Shown: positions 26,775 through 36,262 of the stretch, piece by piece
Numbering within the stretch: the first letter of the stretch is position 1
Layout: the number at the start of each line of letters is the position of its first letter
Assembly (NCBI GenBank): GCA_003280575.1
Contig: QCEN01000001.1
Location: 124,001-188,000 of the forward strand
Direction: 5' to 3'
DNA length: 64,000 bases
Source: Prochlorococcus sp. AG-355-P07
Lineage (GTDB): Bacteria > Cyanobacteriota > Cyanobacteriia > PCC-6307 > Cyanobiaceae
The notes under the pieces: generated by a model
The model's database searches: none
What the model was told of the DNA's origin: nothing
Seen by the model: only the letters and a program-made list of their open reading frames with translations
Made by a program: the position numbers and the translations under genes

Positions 26775-28235
26775 TTGGAAGTCATTAAGGGTAATTTAAG
26801 CATTAAAAATAATATTATTCCAGTAATTCTTGCAGGAGGGAAAGGTTCCAGATTATGGCCATTATCACGAAAATCTTATCCAAAACAGTTTCTTAGATTA
26901 AATGAAAAAAATAACTTTACACTTCTTCAAAATACATATTTAAGACTAAAAGGAATAAAAAATCTAACCGAACCAATAATAATATGCAATGAAGTGCATC
27001 GATTTATTGTTGCTGAACAAATGAGAGAAATAAAAATAAAACCTCAATCCATTATCTTGGAACCATCAAGCAGGAATACTGCTCCTGCTATAGCTTTAGC
27101 AGCTTTAAAAGCACAAAAGATAAATAAAAATGATTCAATACTTTTAATTCTCTCTGCAGACCACTTAATTGAAAATTCTAAAAGTTTGAGAAATTCAATT
27201 ATAAATGCTTACAAATATGCAAAAGAGGGTAGATTAATTACTTTTGGAGTAACACCTTATTATCCAGAGACAGGATATGGGTATATTGAAGCTTGTGAAG
27301 AACTTTCAAATATTAATAACACAAGCAATATCAAAAAATTCATTGAAAAACCTAACAAAAAATTAGCTCAACAACTTATAAAAAATAAACTTTACACTTG
27401 GAATAGCGGTATATTCTTGTTTAAATCATCAACGATTATAAAAGAGTTAAATTTGTACAATCCAAAATTACTAAATTTATGTAAAGAATCTATAAAAGAA
27501 GAAATTAATGATCTCGATTTTCAAAGAATAAATGAAGATTCCTTTAACAAATGTCCTAATATATCGATTGATAATGCGGTGATGGAAAAAACAACTATTG
27601 GGACAGTAACCCGTCTCCATTCTGGATGGAGCGATATTGGTAACTGGAAAACTATATGGGAAAAATCAAAAAAAGATAAATACGGTAACAGTTTATCTGG
27701 AAGAACTTTGATGAAAGATAGTAATAATTGTTATGTGCGCAGCGAGAGTAGACTAACAGTTGGATTAGGATTAGAAAATTTAGCGGTGATTGAAACTAGA
27801 GATGCAATTTTAGTTGCAAATATGAATCATATTCAAAATGTAAAAAATTTAGTTAATGAACTTGAAAAAAAGGACTTTAATGAAGGGAAAATGCATAATA
27901 TGATTTATAGGCCTTGGGGCAACTTTATAACAATCGAAGAAAATGAAAATTGGAAAGTCAAAAAAATAGAAATTAAGCCTGGATCAAGAATCTCACTACA
28001 ATTACATAAATATAGATCAGAACATTGGATAGTAGTAAGAGGAATTGCTAGTGTAGAAATTGATGATAATTCATCTGAAATAAAAGAAAATGAAAGTATC
28101 TATGTTCCAAAAGGATGTAAACATAGGCTTTCCAATTTAAGTAAAGAATCCTTAATCATTATTGAGATTCAAAGTGGTTCTTATCTTGGTGAGGATGACA
28201 TAATAAGATTCAAAGATATGTATGGGAGAAGTTAG
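26775..28235 (+). CDS. manC: Mannose-1-phosphate guanylyltransferase / mannose-6-phosphate isomerase
   Basis: The 486-residue bifunctional protein has the nucleotidyltransferase signature ILAGGKGSRLWPLSRKSYPK (about residues 19-38), EPSSRNTAPAIALAALKAQ, and GYGYIEACEE, then a linker and a C-terminal cupin isomerase domain with RPWGNFITIEENENWKVKKI and the metal-binding ISLQLHKYRSEHWIVVRG. It makes GDP-mannose for the dehydratases Gmd and for mannosyltransferases. The start is TTG at 26775. It is the first gene of the polysaccharide island on the plus strand. Confidence 0.95.
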   Translation: MEVIKGNLSIKNNIIPVILAGGKGSRLWPLSRKSYPKQFLRLNEKNNFTLLQNTYLRLKGIKNLTEPIIICNEVHRFIVAEQMREIKIKPQSIILEPSSRNTAPAIALAALKAQKINKNDSILLILSADHLIENSKSLRNSIINAYKYAKEGRLITFGVTPYYPETGYGYIEACEELSNINNTSNIKKFIEKPNKKLAQQLIKNKLYTWNSGIFLFKSSTIIKELNLYNPKLLNLCKESIKEEINDLDFQRINEDSFNKCPNISIDNAVMEKTTIGTVTRLHSGWSDIGNWKTIWEKSKKDKYGNSLSGRTLMKDSNNCYVRSESRLTVGLGLENLAVIETRDAILVANMNHIQNVKNLVNELEKKDFNEGKMHNMIYRPWGNFITIEENENWKVKKIEIKPGSRISLQLHKYRSEHWIVVRGIASVEIDDNSSEIKENESIYVPKGCKHRLSNLSKESLIIIEIQSGSYLGEDDIIRFKDMYGRS

Positions 28236-28370
28236 GAAATCTTTTTTTTAGGTTTAAACTCCTTTATAATTGAATAGTTTGGGCAAGTATTAAAAGTAGT
28301 TTTCAAGATAAATCTAAGCTACCGTAATTATATTTGCTTTTTCAAAAATATTACATCTATTCTACAAATT

Positions 28371-29336
28371 TTGGGTAAGAAAAGAGCTTTAATAATTGGA
28401 ATAACTGGTCAAGATGGAAGTTATTTGGCAAATTTACTTTTACAAAAAGGTTATGATGTTTATGGTACTTCTAGAGATCCTCTAAATATTAATAAATCTA
28501 ATTTAGAAAGACTTGGTATAAAAGAAAAAATTACTTTATTAACAACATCTATTAATGATTTAAGAAGTTTAATTTTTAGTTTAGAGCATTCAAATCCCTC
28601 ATTAGTATTTCATTTAGCGGGTCAGACAAGTGTTGGATTATCATTTAAACTTCCTTTTGAAGCGGTAGATTCGATTGCAATATCAACCTTGAATTTGCTA
28701 GAAGCAGTAAAATTTTTTAATAAAAAAATTAGAATCTTTATTCCATGTAGTTCTGAATGTTTTGGTTCAACCACTGAATCTAATCCTGGAGTTGAACACT
28801 CTCCTCATAATCCGATTAGTCCATATGGAATCGCGAAATCATCTTCATACTATCTTGCAAGAAATTACAGAGATTCTTATGGAATGTTTGTTTGTGTTGG
28901 TTTTTTATCTAATCATGAATCACCTTTAAGAGGATGCCATTTTGTAACTTCAAAATTAATAAATTCAATAGATAAAATAAAAAATGATGAAATAAATGTA
29001 GTCACATTTGGTAATACATCTATCATTAGAGATTGGGGTTGGGCACCTCTTTACGTTGAAGCCATATATAAAATAATTTCACTAGATAAACCGGATGATT
29101 TTATTATTGCCACAGGCAAATCTTATACTTTAAATCATTTTATAGAAAGAGCTTTTTTTCTTTCTGGCCTTGGTTCATCTTCAAAATATGTAAAAATTAA
29201 AGATAATGAAATAAGACCAAATGAAATTAATTCAACTTATTTAAATCCAAAAAAAGCAAAAGAAATTTTGGGCTGGGAAAATAAATTTGATCTAGATACC
29301 ATAATTACTAAATTACTAAAAAAAGAATTATTTTAA
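28371..29336 (+). CDS. GDP-mannose 4,6-dehydratase-like short-chain epimerase/dehydratase
   Basis: The 321-residue protein is an extended SDR enzyme. The NAD(P) loop is [20 protein letters not shown] (residues 10-29), the catalytic Ser region is FIPCSSECFGST and the YxxxK is YGIAKSSSYYLARNYRDSYG. The NHESPLRG motif marks GDP-mannose dehydratase-type enzymes. It differs from the canonical Gmd at 61034, so it may act on a different GDP-sugar or be a reductase; the exact reaction is uncertain. The start is TTG at 28371, 135 bases after manC. Confidence 0.85.
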   Translation: MGKKRALIIGITGQDGSYLANLLLQKGYDVYGTSRDPLNINKSNLERLGIKEKITLLTTSINDLRSLIFSLEHSNPSLVFHLAGQTSVGLSFKLPFEAVDSIAISTLNLLEAVKFFNKKIRIFIPCSSECFGSTTESNPGVEHSPHNPISPYGIAKSSSYYLARNYRDSYGMFVCVGFLSNHESPLRGCHFVTSKLINSIDKIKNDEINVVTFGNTSIIRDWGWAPLYVEAIYKIISLDKPDDFIIATGKSYTLNHFIERAFFLSGLGSSSKYVKIKDNEIRPNEINSTYLNPKKAKEILGWENKFDLDTIITKLLKKELF

Positions 29337-29566
29337 TTAACATTGACTAAATTTTTTTATCAAGCTCTTAAAAGAAAAAGAAAATAAAAATAGACTTTAA
29401 GGAAAAGTAAATCTTGAAATAATATATAGAGTATTTTTATTTGGAAATTTACTTGTTGAGTGTGCAAGGCTGTTTTAAAATAAATATGTTATTTGGTTGT
29501 TTATCCTGAGAGCTGTTAAAACTATTTGATATTTCATCTCTTTGAGCAAAACCCCAATAAAATTTA

Positions 29567-29640
<74 letters not shown>

Positions 29641-29659
29641 TTATAACTTTTAAATTAAT

Positions 29660-30934
29660 TTGGGAAAAATTAATAGTTTAAACATAAAAAATAATATTGA
29701 AGTTGGAGAGAGATTTTTTAATTTAGGAGTTTTTTTCTTATCAACAGCTCTAGCAATAAGTGGGGTATTTTTTTTAATTTCAATTATTTTATCAGCTTTA
29801 AAAAGTAATACTTTCTTGAAAGATAGATATAATTATTTTCTTTATTTATCTTCAGGAATTATGTTATTTAAAAATATTAATATAGCATTTTCTCAAGATC
29901 CAATCTTCCAGAGTATAAAATCAGATGCTTGGGTAGATTTAATTAATTGGATACCTTTTTTTATCCTTTATATTTATTTTCAGAATTATGTTAAAACAAT
30001 AAATCAAAGAAGATTAATTGCAAAAATATTGATATTAAGTTTAGTTCCCGTTTTATTTTCTTGTATTTTACAACATTGGTTTAATTTATATGGTCCATTT
30101 CAAACTCTTAATGGCCTTATTGTTTGGTTTCAAAAGCCTATAACACTTAATCATGGGGGGGTTACAGGTCTTTTTAGTAACCAAAATTATACTGGATTAT
30201 GGATAACTTCAACTATTCCATTTTTGATAGCCGAGTACAAGTTATCGAATAAGAATAAAATATTTACTGGAATTCTTATTTTTCTAAGCATTTATTTCAC
30301 TTTTCTCACAACATCAAAAAATGCTATTTTGGGGTTATTTTTAATATTTATATTTTTATTTGAATGGAGAAAGAAGAATCTTCTTAAAATTTCATTAATA
30401 TTTGGTTCTTTAATTGCTTTATTAAATGTTATTAATAAAATAATTTTGTATTTCTCGGACTTAAATACCACTTCGATCCCAAAAATTGCGATAGAGAAAT
30501 TTCTGAATTTTAATTTCTTTGATTCCAATAGGTATGAAGGTTATAAAAATACTATTTTTTTAATTTCTCAAAGGCCATTTAGTGGATGGAGTAAACCATT
30601 ATTTTATGAGAAATTTAAGATATTTGGGAACGAGTTTAATCTTTCACATACTCACTCAATGCCCCTTGAAATAGCATTTAATTATGGCATACCACTTGCT
30701 TTATTATTAATAATATTTGTATTATTACTTCTTTTTCAATCTGCTAAATATAATAAAAAATTTTCTCTATCAAAAGAAGTATATTTTCATAATAAAGCTT
30801 GGATAACTTCTACTTTAATTATAGTGGTTAGTCATATTACAGATATTACTTATTATGATGGGAAAATAAGTATATTAATTTGGATACTTCTATCTGGATT
30901 AAGATCAATAACATTAGCGGCAAAAAATTTATAA
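29660..30934 (+). CDS. O-antigen ligase/polymerase-like membrane protein
   Basis: The 424-residue protein has about ten to twelve hydrophobic helices with a large extracytoplasmic loop (about residues 265-330) that carries SNRYEGYKNTIFLISQRPFS and GWSKPLFYEKF, ending with HTHSMPLEIAFNYGIPLALL. This is the Wzy_C/WaaL layout. Such proteins either polymerise O-units or ligate the chain to lipid A core. Which of the two cannot be told from sequence alone. The start is TTG at 29660, 20 bases after tRNA-Arg. Confidence 0.85.
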   Translation: MGKINSLNIKNNIEVGERFFNLGVFFLSTALAISGVFFLISIILSALKSNTFLKDRYNYFLYLSSGIMLFKNINIAFSQDPIFQSIKSDAWVDLINWIPFFILYIYFQNYVKTINQRRLIAKILILSLVPVLFSCILQHWFNLYGPFQTLNGLIVWFQKPITLNHGGVTGLFSNQNYTGLWITSTIPFLIAEYKLSNKNKIFTGILIFLSIYFTFLTTSKNAILGLFLIFIFLFEWRKKNLLKISLIFGSLIALLNVINKIILYFSDLNTTSIPKIAIEKFLNFNFFDSNRYEGYKNTIFLISQRPFSGWSKPLFYEKFKIFGNEFNLSHTHSMPLEIAFNYGIPLALLLIIFVLLLLFQSAKYNKKFSLSKEVYFHNKAWITSTLIIVVSHITDITYYDGKISILIWILLSGLRSITLAAKNL

Positions 30935-31042
30935 AAAATTGAGAAAAATTTTTAACTAAATCTATTCAATTATTTGTTTTATATTTTATGTGTATTTATA
31001 AAAATTTTTTTAATGTATTATTTAAAATAAATTAAAGAGAAA

Positions 31043-31855
31043 ATGAACAAAGTTAGTATAATCATACCTTTTTTTAATGCATCAAAAACTATTTTATCTA
31101 CTTTGAAATCAGTCAAAGAGCAAACATTTAGGGATTTTGAATGCATCTTAATAGATGACGGATCAACTGATAATTCATACCTTATTGTAAAAAAATATAT
31201 TTCTAGAGATAAAAGATTCAAAGTTTTCAAACAAAATAAAAAAGGAGTAGTTTCAGCAAGAAATTTAGGAATTAAAAAAAGTAATAATCGATTCATAGCT
31301 TTTTTAGATGCTGATGATATTTGGGATTTAGACTTTCTAAGAGAATCTATAAATATTCGAAAAAAAAATAATAGGCCAATTGCAATTACTCATGCTTCTT
31401 ATTTTAGGTTTAAGATTAAAGGTAATAAAATAAATTCCTATCTTGTAGAACCCCCACTAGTAATAAATAGTAGAAATATTTTAAAAAAAAATTTCATCCC
31501 TTTATTAACAGTTTTAATAGATAGAAATTTAATTAAGGAACTATATTTTGAGAATAAAAGGCCAGAGGATTATCGACTTTGGATTAAATTAATATATATA
31601 AATAAATTTCAATCTATCTCTATAAAAAAAACATTAGGTTTTTATAGAATCTCCAAAAACCAACGTTCAAAAAATAAATTGAAAAGTTTAAAAAGAATCT
31701 ATAAAGTTTTTAGTGATTTACCAAATACAAATTTTTTCAATAAATATTTAAATACTTTCAACTGGATTATTCATAACTCACTTCAAAGAATTTTTTCAAA
31801 AAATTATAAAGACAAAGAAAAATTAGAATTTCTCTATTCAATATTATTGGATTGA
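31043..31855 (+). CDS. Glycosyltransferase family 2
   Basis: The 270-residue protein has a GT-A fold: SIIIPFFNASKTILSTLKSV at the N-terminus, ECILIDDGSTDNSYLIVKKY with the nucleotide-binding aspartates, GVVSARNLGIKKSNNRFIAF and LDADDIWDLDFL with the DxD-like motif. It transfers a sugar from a nucleotide donor in O-unit assembly. The last roughly 14 codons lie inside a stretch that resembles the reverse strand of the carbamoyltransferase gene, so its C-terminus may have been altered by that insertion or decay. Confidence 0.92.
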   Translation: MNKVSIIIPFFNASKTILSTLKSVKEQTFRDFECILIDDGSTDNSYLIVKKYISRDKRFKVFKQNKKGVVSARNLGIKKSNNRFIAFLDADDIWDLDFLRESINIRKKNNRPIAITHASYFRFKIKGNKINSYLVEPPLVINSRNILKKNFIPLLTVLIDRNLIKELYFENKRPEDYRLWIKLIYINKFQSISIKKTLGFYRISKNQRSKNKLKSLKRIYKVFSDLPNTNFFNKYLNTFNWIIHNSLQRIFSKNYKDKEKLEFLYSILLD

Positions 31856-32040
31856 AGACAAAATTTAATTGTCTTTTAAGAAAATCCTTACTAATTCTTA
31901 TCCTGATAAATATCTTTTTTTAATGCCATTCATAATTCCTACATTAATCATTAATGTATAAACACTTTTGTATAAAAAATTTAATTTATATTATGTTTCT
32001 GATTAAGATCCAAAAATTTATCATTAATTTTTATAGATTT
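31815..32040 (-). pseudogene. Decayed fragment of a carbamoyltransferase gene (5' part)
   Basis: Forward bases 31838-31871 match 38345-38378 inside the carbamoyltransferase gene at 32 of 34 positions. Weaker but continuous similarity (about 70 percent by eye with small gaps) extends left to about 31815 and right to about 32040, corresponding to residues 1 to about 75 of the carbamoyltransferase. Read on the minus strand it still spells parts such as FCLQSNNI and a TLMIN segment, but it has stop codons and frame changes. The ATG that would start it is changed. It overlaps the 3' end of the GT2 gene. I infer a degraded second copy left by recombination in the island. Confidence 0.6.
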
Positions 32041-32072
32041 TTTAACTTTTAATAAATAAAAAAATAGATAAA

Positions 32073-33428
32073 TCAAACTAGAGGTTCACTACCTTGACAA
32101 TTAAAAACCACCTTAATAGTTTTAATCATAATCAATAGATCAATCCAAATTGATTGATTAGAAATATAATATAAATCATAACTAAGCTTAAGTTTTACCC
32201 CATCTAAACTTGCAGCATAATTTGCATTAACTTGAGCCCAGCCACTTAACCCTGGTTTAACTAAATATCTAAGTTCATAATTATCAATAGATGACTTTAA
32301 ATCAACTTCTATTTCAGGCCTTTCAGGCCTTGGTCCAATTAGACTCATATCACCATTTAAAACACATATAAGTTGAGGGATTTCATCAATTCTTGTTCTT
32401 CTTAGAAATTTACCTATAAATGTAATACGTTCATCCTTAATAGCGACCCATTTTGGACCAGTTTTTTCTGCATCAATAACCATCGTTCGTAATTTATATA
32501 TATAAAATTCCTTACCATTTTTACCAACTCTTTTTTGTTTATAAATAATAGGACCCTTATCAGTAATCCAAATAATTATTCCTGATAAAAATAAAATTGG
32601 TAGGGTTACTAAGAGTAAAGAAATAGATAATAAAACATCACCAAATCTTTTCATCCTACTTTGAAAATTATTTAGCTTAATAAAGTTATATTTTTTTATG
32701 AACTTCTCAAAATTAATATATTCATTTGGAATCCTGTTTAAATTTGTTTCAAGCCAATCATCCAATAAATATAGATTTAAGTTAAATTGCAAACTTTGAC
32801 TAATCAAGTATTTATAATCTGAATCATTAATTCTTTTTTTGCTAAATAATATCCCATTAAAATCATTTTCCAACTTAGAATCTAAGCTTATTAATTTAAT
32901 ATTGTAAGAAAGTTCTGTATTATTATTTTCTAGTATTTTTTTTAAACTTTTATATTCAGATGAAGATCCATAAAAAAATAAATTATTCTGATTTATATAA
33001 TATTTTTTAAAATTTCTTTTAATTTTTATTGAAGACAGTGTCGATAAAATAAATGAAAGAATTAAAAATGGCAATTTTCTCATGTAGAGAAGATTGTTCT
33101 CCTGATTTTCATATAATAAATTTATAACTAATAAATAGATAATGATAAGAATGAATATGTAAATCAAGTCTTTGATAATAATTTTTTTATTTATCTTTGA
33201 TCCAAAACTGTTCTGAAGATTATATCTTCCGAAAATATAACTAAGACTTGAATAAAAAATAAACAAAATAAAAGCTTCTTTAATTTCTATAAAATAAAAA
33301 TCATAGGCAATATTTGTAATAACTAATGAAATAAAAATACCAATAAAATCATAATAAAGTAATATAGCAATTAATTTTCTAGCTTTTAACCAACTATATT
33401 TATTGGATTTATTCAAAATAGAAATCAT
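32073..33428 (-). CDS. Undecaprenyl-phosphate sugar-phosphate transferase (WbaP/exopolysaccharide type)
   Basis: The 451-residue membrane protein has four N-terminal helices, a central cytosolic region and a C-terminal bacterial sugar-transferase domain. The signatures are KRFGDVLLSISLLLVTLPIL (about residue 263), YKQKRVGKNGKEFYIYKLRT, GKFLRRTRIDEIPQLICVLN and the tail RYLVKPGLSGWAQVNANYAA. This enzyme starts the lipid-linked unit by moving a hexose-1-phosphate onto undecaprenyl phosphate. It is on the minus strand with FemAB-like and GT4 genes upstream. Confidence 0.93.
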   Translation of the reverse strand: MISILNKSNKYSWLKARKLIAILLYYDFIGIFISLVITNIAYDFYFIEIKEAFILFIFYSSLSYIFGRYNLQNSFGSKINKKIIIKDLIYIFILIIIYLLVINLLYENQENNLLYMRKLPFLILSFILSTLSSIKIKRNFKKYYINQNNLFFYGSSSEYKSLKKILENNNTELSYNIKLISLDSKLENDFNGILFSKKRINDSDYKYLISQSLQFNLNLYLLDDWLETNLNRIPNEYINFEKFIKKYNFIKLNNFQSRMKRFGDVLLSISLLLVTLPILFLSGIIIWITDKGPIIYKQKRVGKNGKEFYIYKLRTMVIDAEKTGPKWVAIKDERITFIGKFLRRTRIDEIPQLICVLNGDMSLIGPRPERPEIEVDLKSSIDNYELRYLVKPGLSGWAQVNANYAASLDGVKLKLSYDLYYISNQSIWIDLLIMIKTIKVVFNCQGSEPLV

Positions 33429-33443
33429 CTTTAAATAAAAACT

Positions 33444-34454
33444 TTAAATTTGAGTTTTATTTTCAATAATGTAATTCAATACCAAGTTACCACCAAATCC
33501 TTTTTTGAAATATGCAATATTTTTTTCTTTATCTGTAGCTAATTTATTAAATTTATATTCATAAGTTGAACCAATATTAAAAAAATAAATTCCCCTTCGC
33601 TTGCTTTCTAAGATTGCCTTCCAAATAATTGCATGATTTAAGGGTTTATCAAATAAGTCTCTTTTGGATGCCGACGATCCATAATAGCAAATCTTATCAG
33701 GACATAAAAAATAAGCTGCAGAAACTAATTCTTCATCAAGTCTTGCTGTTATACAAAAAGCTAAACCAAGAGAAATAGCTTCGAACTGTTTCTGCCAAGT
33801 ATTAATCGATCTTGTTTCTCTTCTTGCCTCTTTTATATGTAAATTTCGAAAATTTTCAACTATATCCCATTTTATATTTGATTTATCATATATTTCAATT
33901 TTCATTGTTTTTAAACCCCAATTTATTAAAGAATGATAACTTTTCCTAATCCCTCTTTTTAAATCATCTTCGCTCTGTGCAAGTTCTATAACCCTAGTAG
34001 TAGATGGGTTTAATCGGAAATTACTTTGAGATAATAAAAATTCGCATAAAATTGGAATCTTGCTTTCTAAATCGGGACCTTTTAGTTGGATTTTATTTAA
34101 ATCAAGTTTCAATAAAATTTCTAAGAAAGATTTAATCTGTTTCTTTTTACTTAAAGAAATATTTGTTGAATCAATAGCTAAACATGGTAATTCGAATAAA
34201 TTCAGTTCAGAAAATAATCCTTTGGTAAACTTCGCCCCTAGAAAAGCTGAAAATGGAAAATTATCATATGTAAAGATACAAGAAAAATCTTGTATTTCAT
34301 ATCCTGAATCTTCTGCTCTTGTAAAATAATAATCTAATATTTTGGGATGATATATTGATCCTATATTAGGATGTTTTATTTTGAGAACGTCAAAAAGTTT
34401 CCAAAAATTTTTTTCATCTTTTCTTTTGTAAATTATATCGTATCCTCTATTCAT
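33444..34454 (-). CDS. FemAB/GNAT-like acyl or aminoacyl transferase
   Basis: The 336-residue soluble protein has the double GNAT-like fold of the FemAB/peptidoglycan-bridge and exopolysaccharide-modifying families. The C-terminal half has ITARLDEELVSAAYFLCPDK, ICYYGSSASKRDLF and FFNIGSTYEYKFNKLATDKE with KNIAYFKKGFGG, a pattern typical of FemAB-like proteins in polysaccharide clusters. It probably adds an amino acid or acyl group to an amino sugar of the O-unit, which is inference. It lies 15 bases upstream of the sugar-transferase gene. Confidence 0.75.
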   Translation of the reverse strand: MNRGYDIIYKRKDEKNFWKLFDVLKIKHPNIGSIYHPKILDYYFTRAEDSGYEIQDFSCIFTYDNFPFSAFLGAKFTKGLFSELNLFELPCLAIDSTNISLSKKKQIKSFLEILLKLDLNKIQLKGPDLESKIPILCEFLLSQSNFRLNPSTTRVIELAQSEDDLKRGIRKSYHSLINWGLKTMKIEIYDKSNIKWDIVENFRNLHIKEARRETRSINTWQKQFEAISLGLAFCITARLDEELVSAAYFLCPDKICYYGSSASKRDLFDKPLNHAIIWKAILESKRRGIYFFNIGSTYEYKFNKLATDKEKNIAYFKKGFGGNLVLNYIIENKTQI

Positions 34455-34499
34455 AGATTTAAATACCTAAATAAAAAAATTAAGATTATTATTCTAAAA

Positions 34500-35555
34500 T
34501 TAATCATTAATATGTTTTTTATTTATTCTATTATTTATCTGATTTATAGTGTTTTCCCATTTAAATATTGATCTAAAAAGATTTATATTATTAAGCGACA
34601 TTCTTTCTTTTGTAAGTTTTAATTCATATTTTATAAGTGGATGATTTATAGTTCTTGGATAATTTAATTTAAAAACAGGAGAGTCTTTCATAAAATCAAT
34701 TACTGGGATAATTGGCGAGGTATTTGGCAAAAGAACATTGCAGCCCATACATAAAGACTCAACATAACTTAAACCATAGGCTTCCCACTCAAAACAATTA
34801 AAAGAATAAAGTGATTTTGATAAAACTTCTGCGACACTATAATCGTCTAAACTTATGAATGTTTTTATTGAACAACCATAATCCTCCTTAATTGATTTTT
34901 GAATATTTTTAAGGTGATTATTCAAATTTGGGACAATAAATGCAAAAACTAAATTTTCAGTTTTAGGTACAATTTTCTGACTATTAAAAAGATTTATTAC
35001 TTCTCTGATAGTTGATAGCTGTAATTTTTGAGAATTTGGTCTCCCCAAAAATACTAGATGATATTTATAGTTATTACTCTTAATAGGAAATTTTAAATAC
35101 TCTTCACTCACTCCCCATGGTACAGTTTCAACTTTTTTAGAAAAAGAAATTGCATTCACCATACTAGAAGTAGGTGTAGGTGATATACAAAATACCCACT
35201 TGTAAATATTTAACAAGAATTTGATAGTAAGTTCATAAATATACTTTTTGAAAAACCTTTTTGGTCTCGAAATTCCTTCAAAGATATAAAATCCGTGTGT
35301 AAAAAAAACGTGTTTACCTCTTCCAATAAACAAAGGGGAGAAAATAAGAGATAATCCAGAGAAGAAAACAATTTTGGTAATTGAATTTGATTTATTAGTT
35401 AATAAATAACTTAAATATTCTTTGATAGAGTCTAATAAAAAAACTTCATAACCTAAACTTTTATAAATATTAAAAAGGTTTTTATGTATGGTCTGAACGC
35501 CTCCAAATCCTCTGAATTTACCGACAATAATAATGTTTTCTTTAGTTATCTTCAA
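34500..35555 (-). CDS. Glycosyltransferase family 4-like
   Basis: The 351-residue protein has GT-B features: an N-terminal VGKFRGFGGVQTIHKNLFNI, a central HLVFLGRPNSQKLQLSTIRE that starts the donor-binding domain, and SFNCFEWEAYGLSYVESLCM with EX7E and GCNVLLPNTSPIIPV. It is likely a cytosolic sugar transferase in O-unit synthesis; donor and acceptor are unknown. It is 45 bases upstream of the FemAB-like gene and begins a minus-strand run. Upstream there are 526 bases without a gene. Confidence 0.85.
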   Translation of the reverse strand: MKITKENIIIVGKFRGFGGVQTIHKNLFNIYKSLGYEVFLLDSIKEYLSYLLTNKSNSITKIVFFSGLSLIFSPLFIGRGKHVFFTHGFYIFEGISRPKRFFKKYIYELTIKFLLNIYKWVFCISPTPTSSMVNAISFSKKVETVPWGVSEEYLKFPIKSNNYKYHLVFLGRPNSQKLQLSTIREVINLFNSQKIVPKTENLVFAFIVPNLNNHLKNIQKSIKEDYGCSIKTFISLDDYSVAEVLSKSLYSFNCFEWEAYGLSYVESLCMGCNVLLPNTSPIIPVIDFMKDSPVFKLNYPRTINHPLIKYELKLTKERMSLNNINLFRSIFKWENTINQINNRINKKHIND

Positions 35556-36081
35556 ATTATCAATATCTCTATATAAAATAAACTACCATAAAATTGGTCT
35601 AATATTATTAATATGATTCATACATTTTAATGCATTTTGGGATATTATTTTTATTGAATTTAAAACCTATTTTGAAGAGATAGTTTATACTATGCCTAAG
35701 AATTTTTTTTCAGGAGATAATCTATAATCAAGAATTAAATAAAATACTAACAATTATATTCTTCTTTTTCGTATCTAAAGTCTTAATATAAATTGGCCTT
35801 TTAAATTATTTTTTATTTTGTTTATAGTCCTCAGTTATTATTTTTCGTTTCTTAAACAAAAAGGTAATAATTATTTCTACTTTTATTAATATTTTAAATT
35901 TTAATCTTCATAAAAAGTAATTTACTTTGAAATTAAAATTTATCTTTTTATTAATTTTAAATTTTACTTTGAATTGGGATGATTTTAAAATTTCTGAATC
36001 ATTTAAATTTCAAAATACAGATTTATTGTTAATCAATTATAAAAACTATTGGTACGGTATTTTGTTAAAGAATACAAAAAT
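35556..36081. other. Gene-free stretch of 526 bases
   Basis: The segment is extremely AT-rich with many short homopolymers. I see no credible reading frame, RNA gene or hairpin terminator. One weak frame from TTG 35927 runs on into the antisense of the SxtK-like gene and looks like a shadow. It may hold the promoter for the GT4 gene at its left end and decayed sequence elsewhere. Confidence 0.5.
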
Positions 36082-36261
36082 TATAAATTGAGTAGCTTTT
36101 TAGAAAATAGAGTAAATAAATGGTGCGACTATTGATCCTTGTGTAAAAATAATAAGTGCACTCATCAATATAAGTGTAATAATTAAAGGGGCTAACCAGT
36201 ATTTTTTTCTAATCATTAGAAAATCCCAAATATCATTAATTAGTTCAAAAAAGGCTTCCAT
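36082..36261 (-). CDS. SxtK-like (DUF5989) small membrane protein, C-terminus probably shifted
   Basis: As written the frame encodes 59 residues. It begins MEAFFELINDIWDFLMIRKK, then has YWLAPLIITLILMSALIIFT as one membrane helix and QGSIVAP. This matches the small SxtK/DUF5989 proteins that accompany SxtJ and carbamoyltransferase genes. The family normally ends APFIYTLF or similar. Here one extra A near 36118-36120 would give APFIYSIF directly followed by a stop; as written the end is APLFTLFSKKLLNL. So a one-base deletion is likely. It starts one base after the sxtJ-like stop. Confidence 0.8.
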
Positions 36262-36262
36262 T

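Noticed and set aside
35927-36250. Frame on the plus strand from TTG 35927 running into the SxtK-like gene
   Set aside because: It runs through the antisense of the SxtK-like gene, has poor codon character and no family resemblance; it is a shadow frame.
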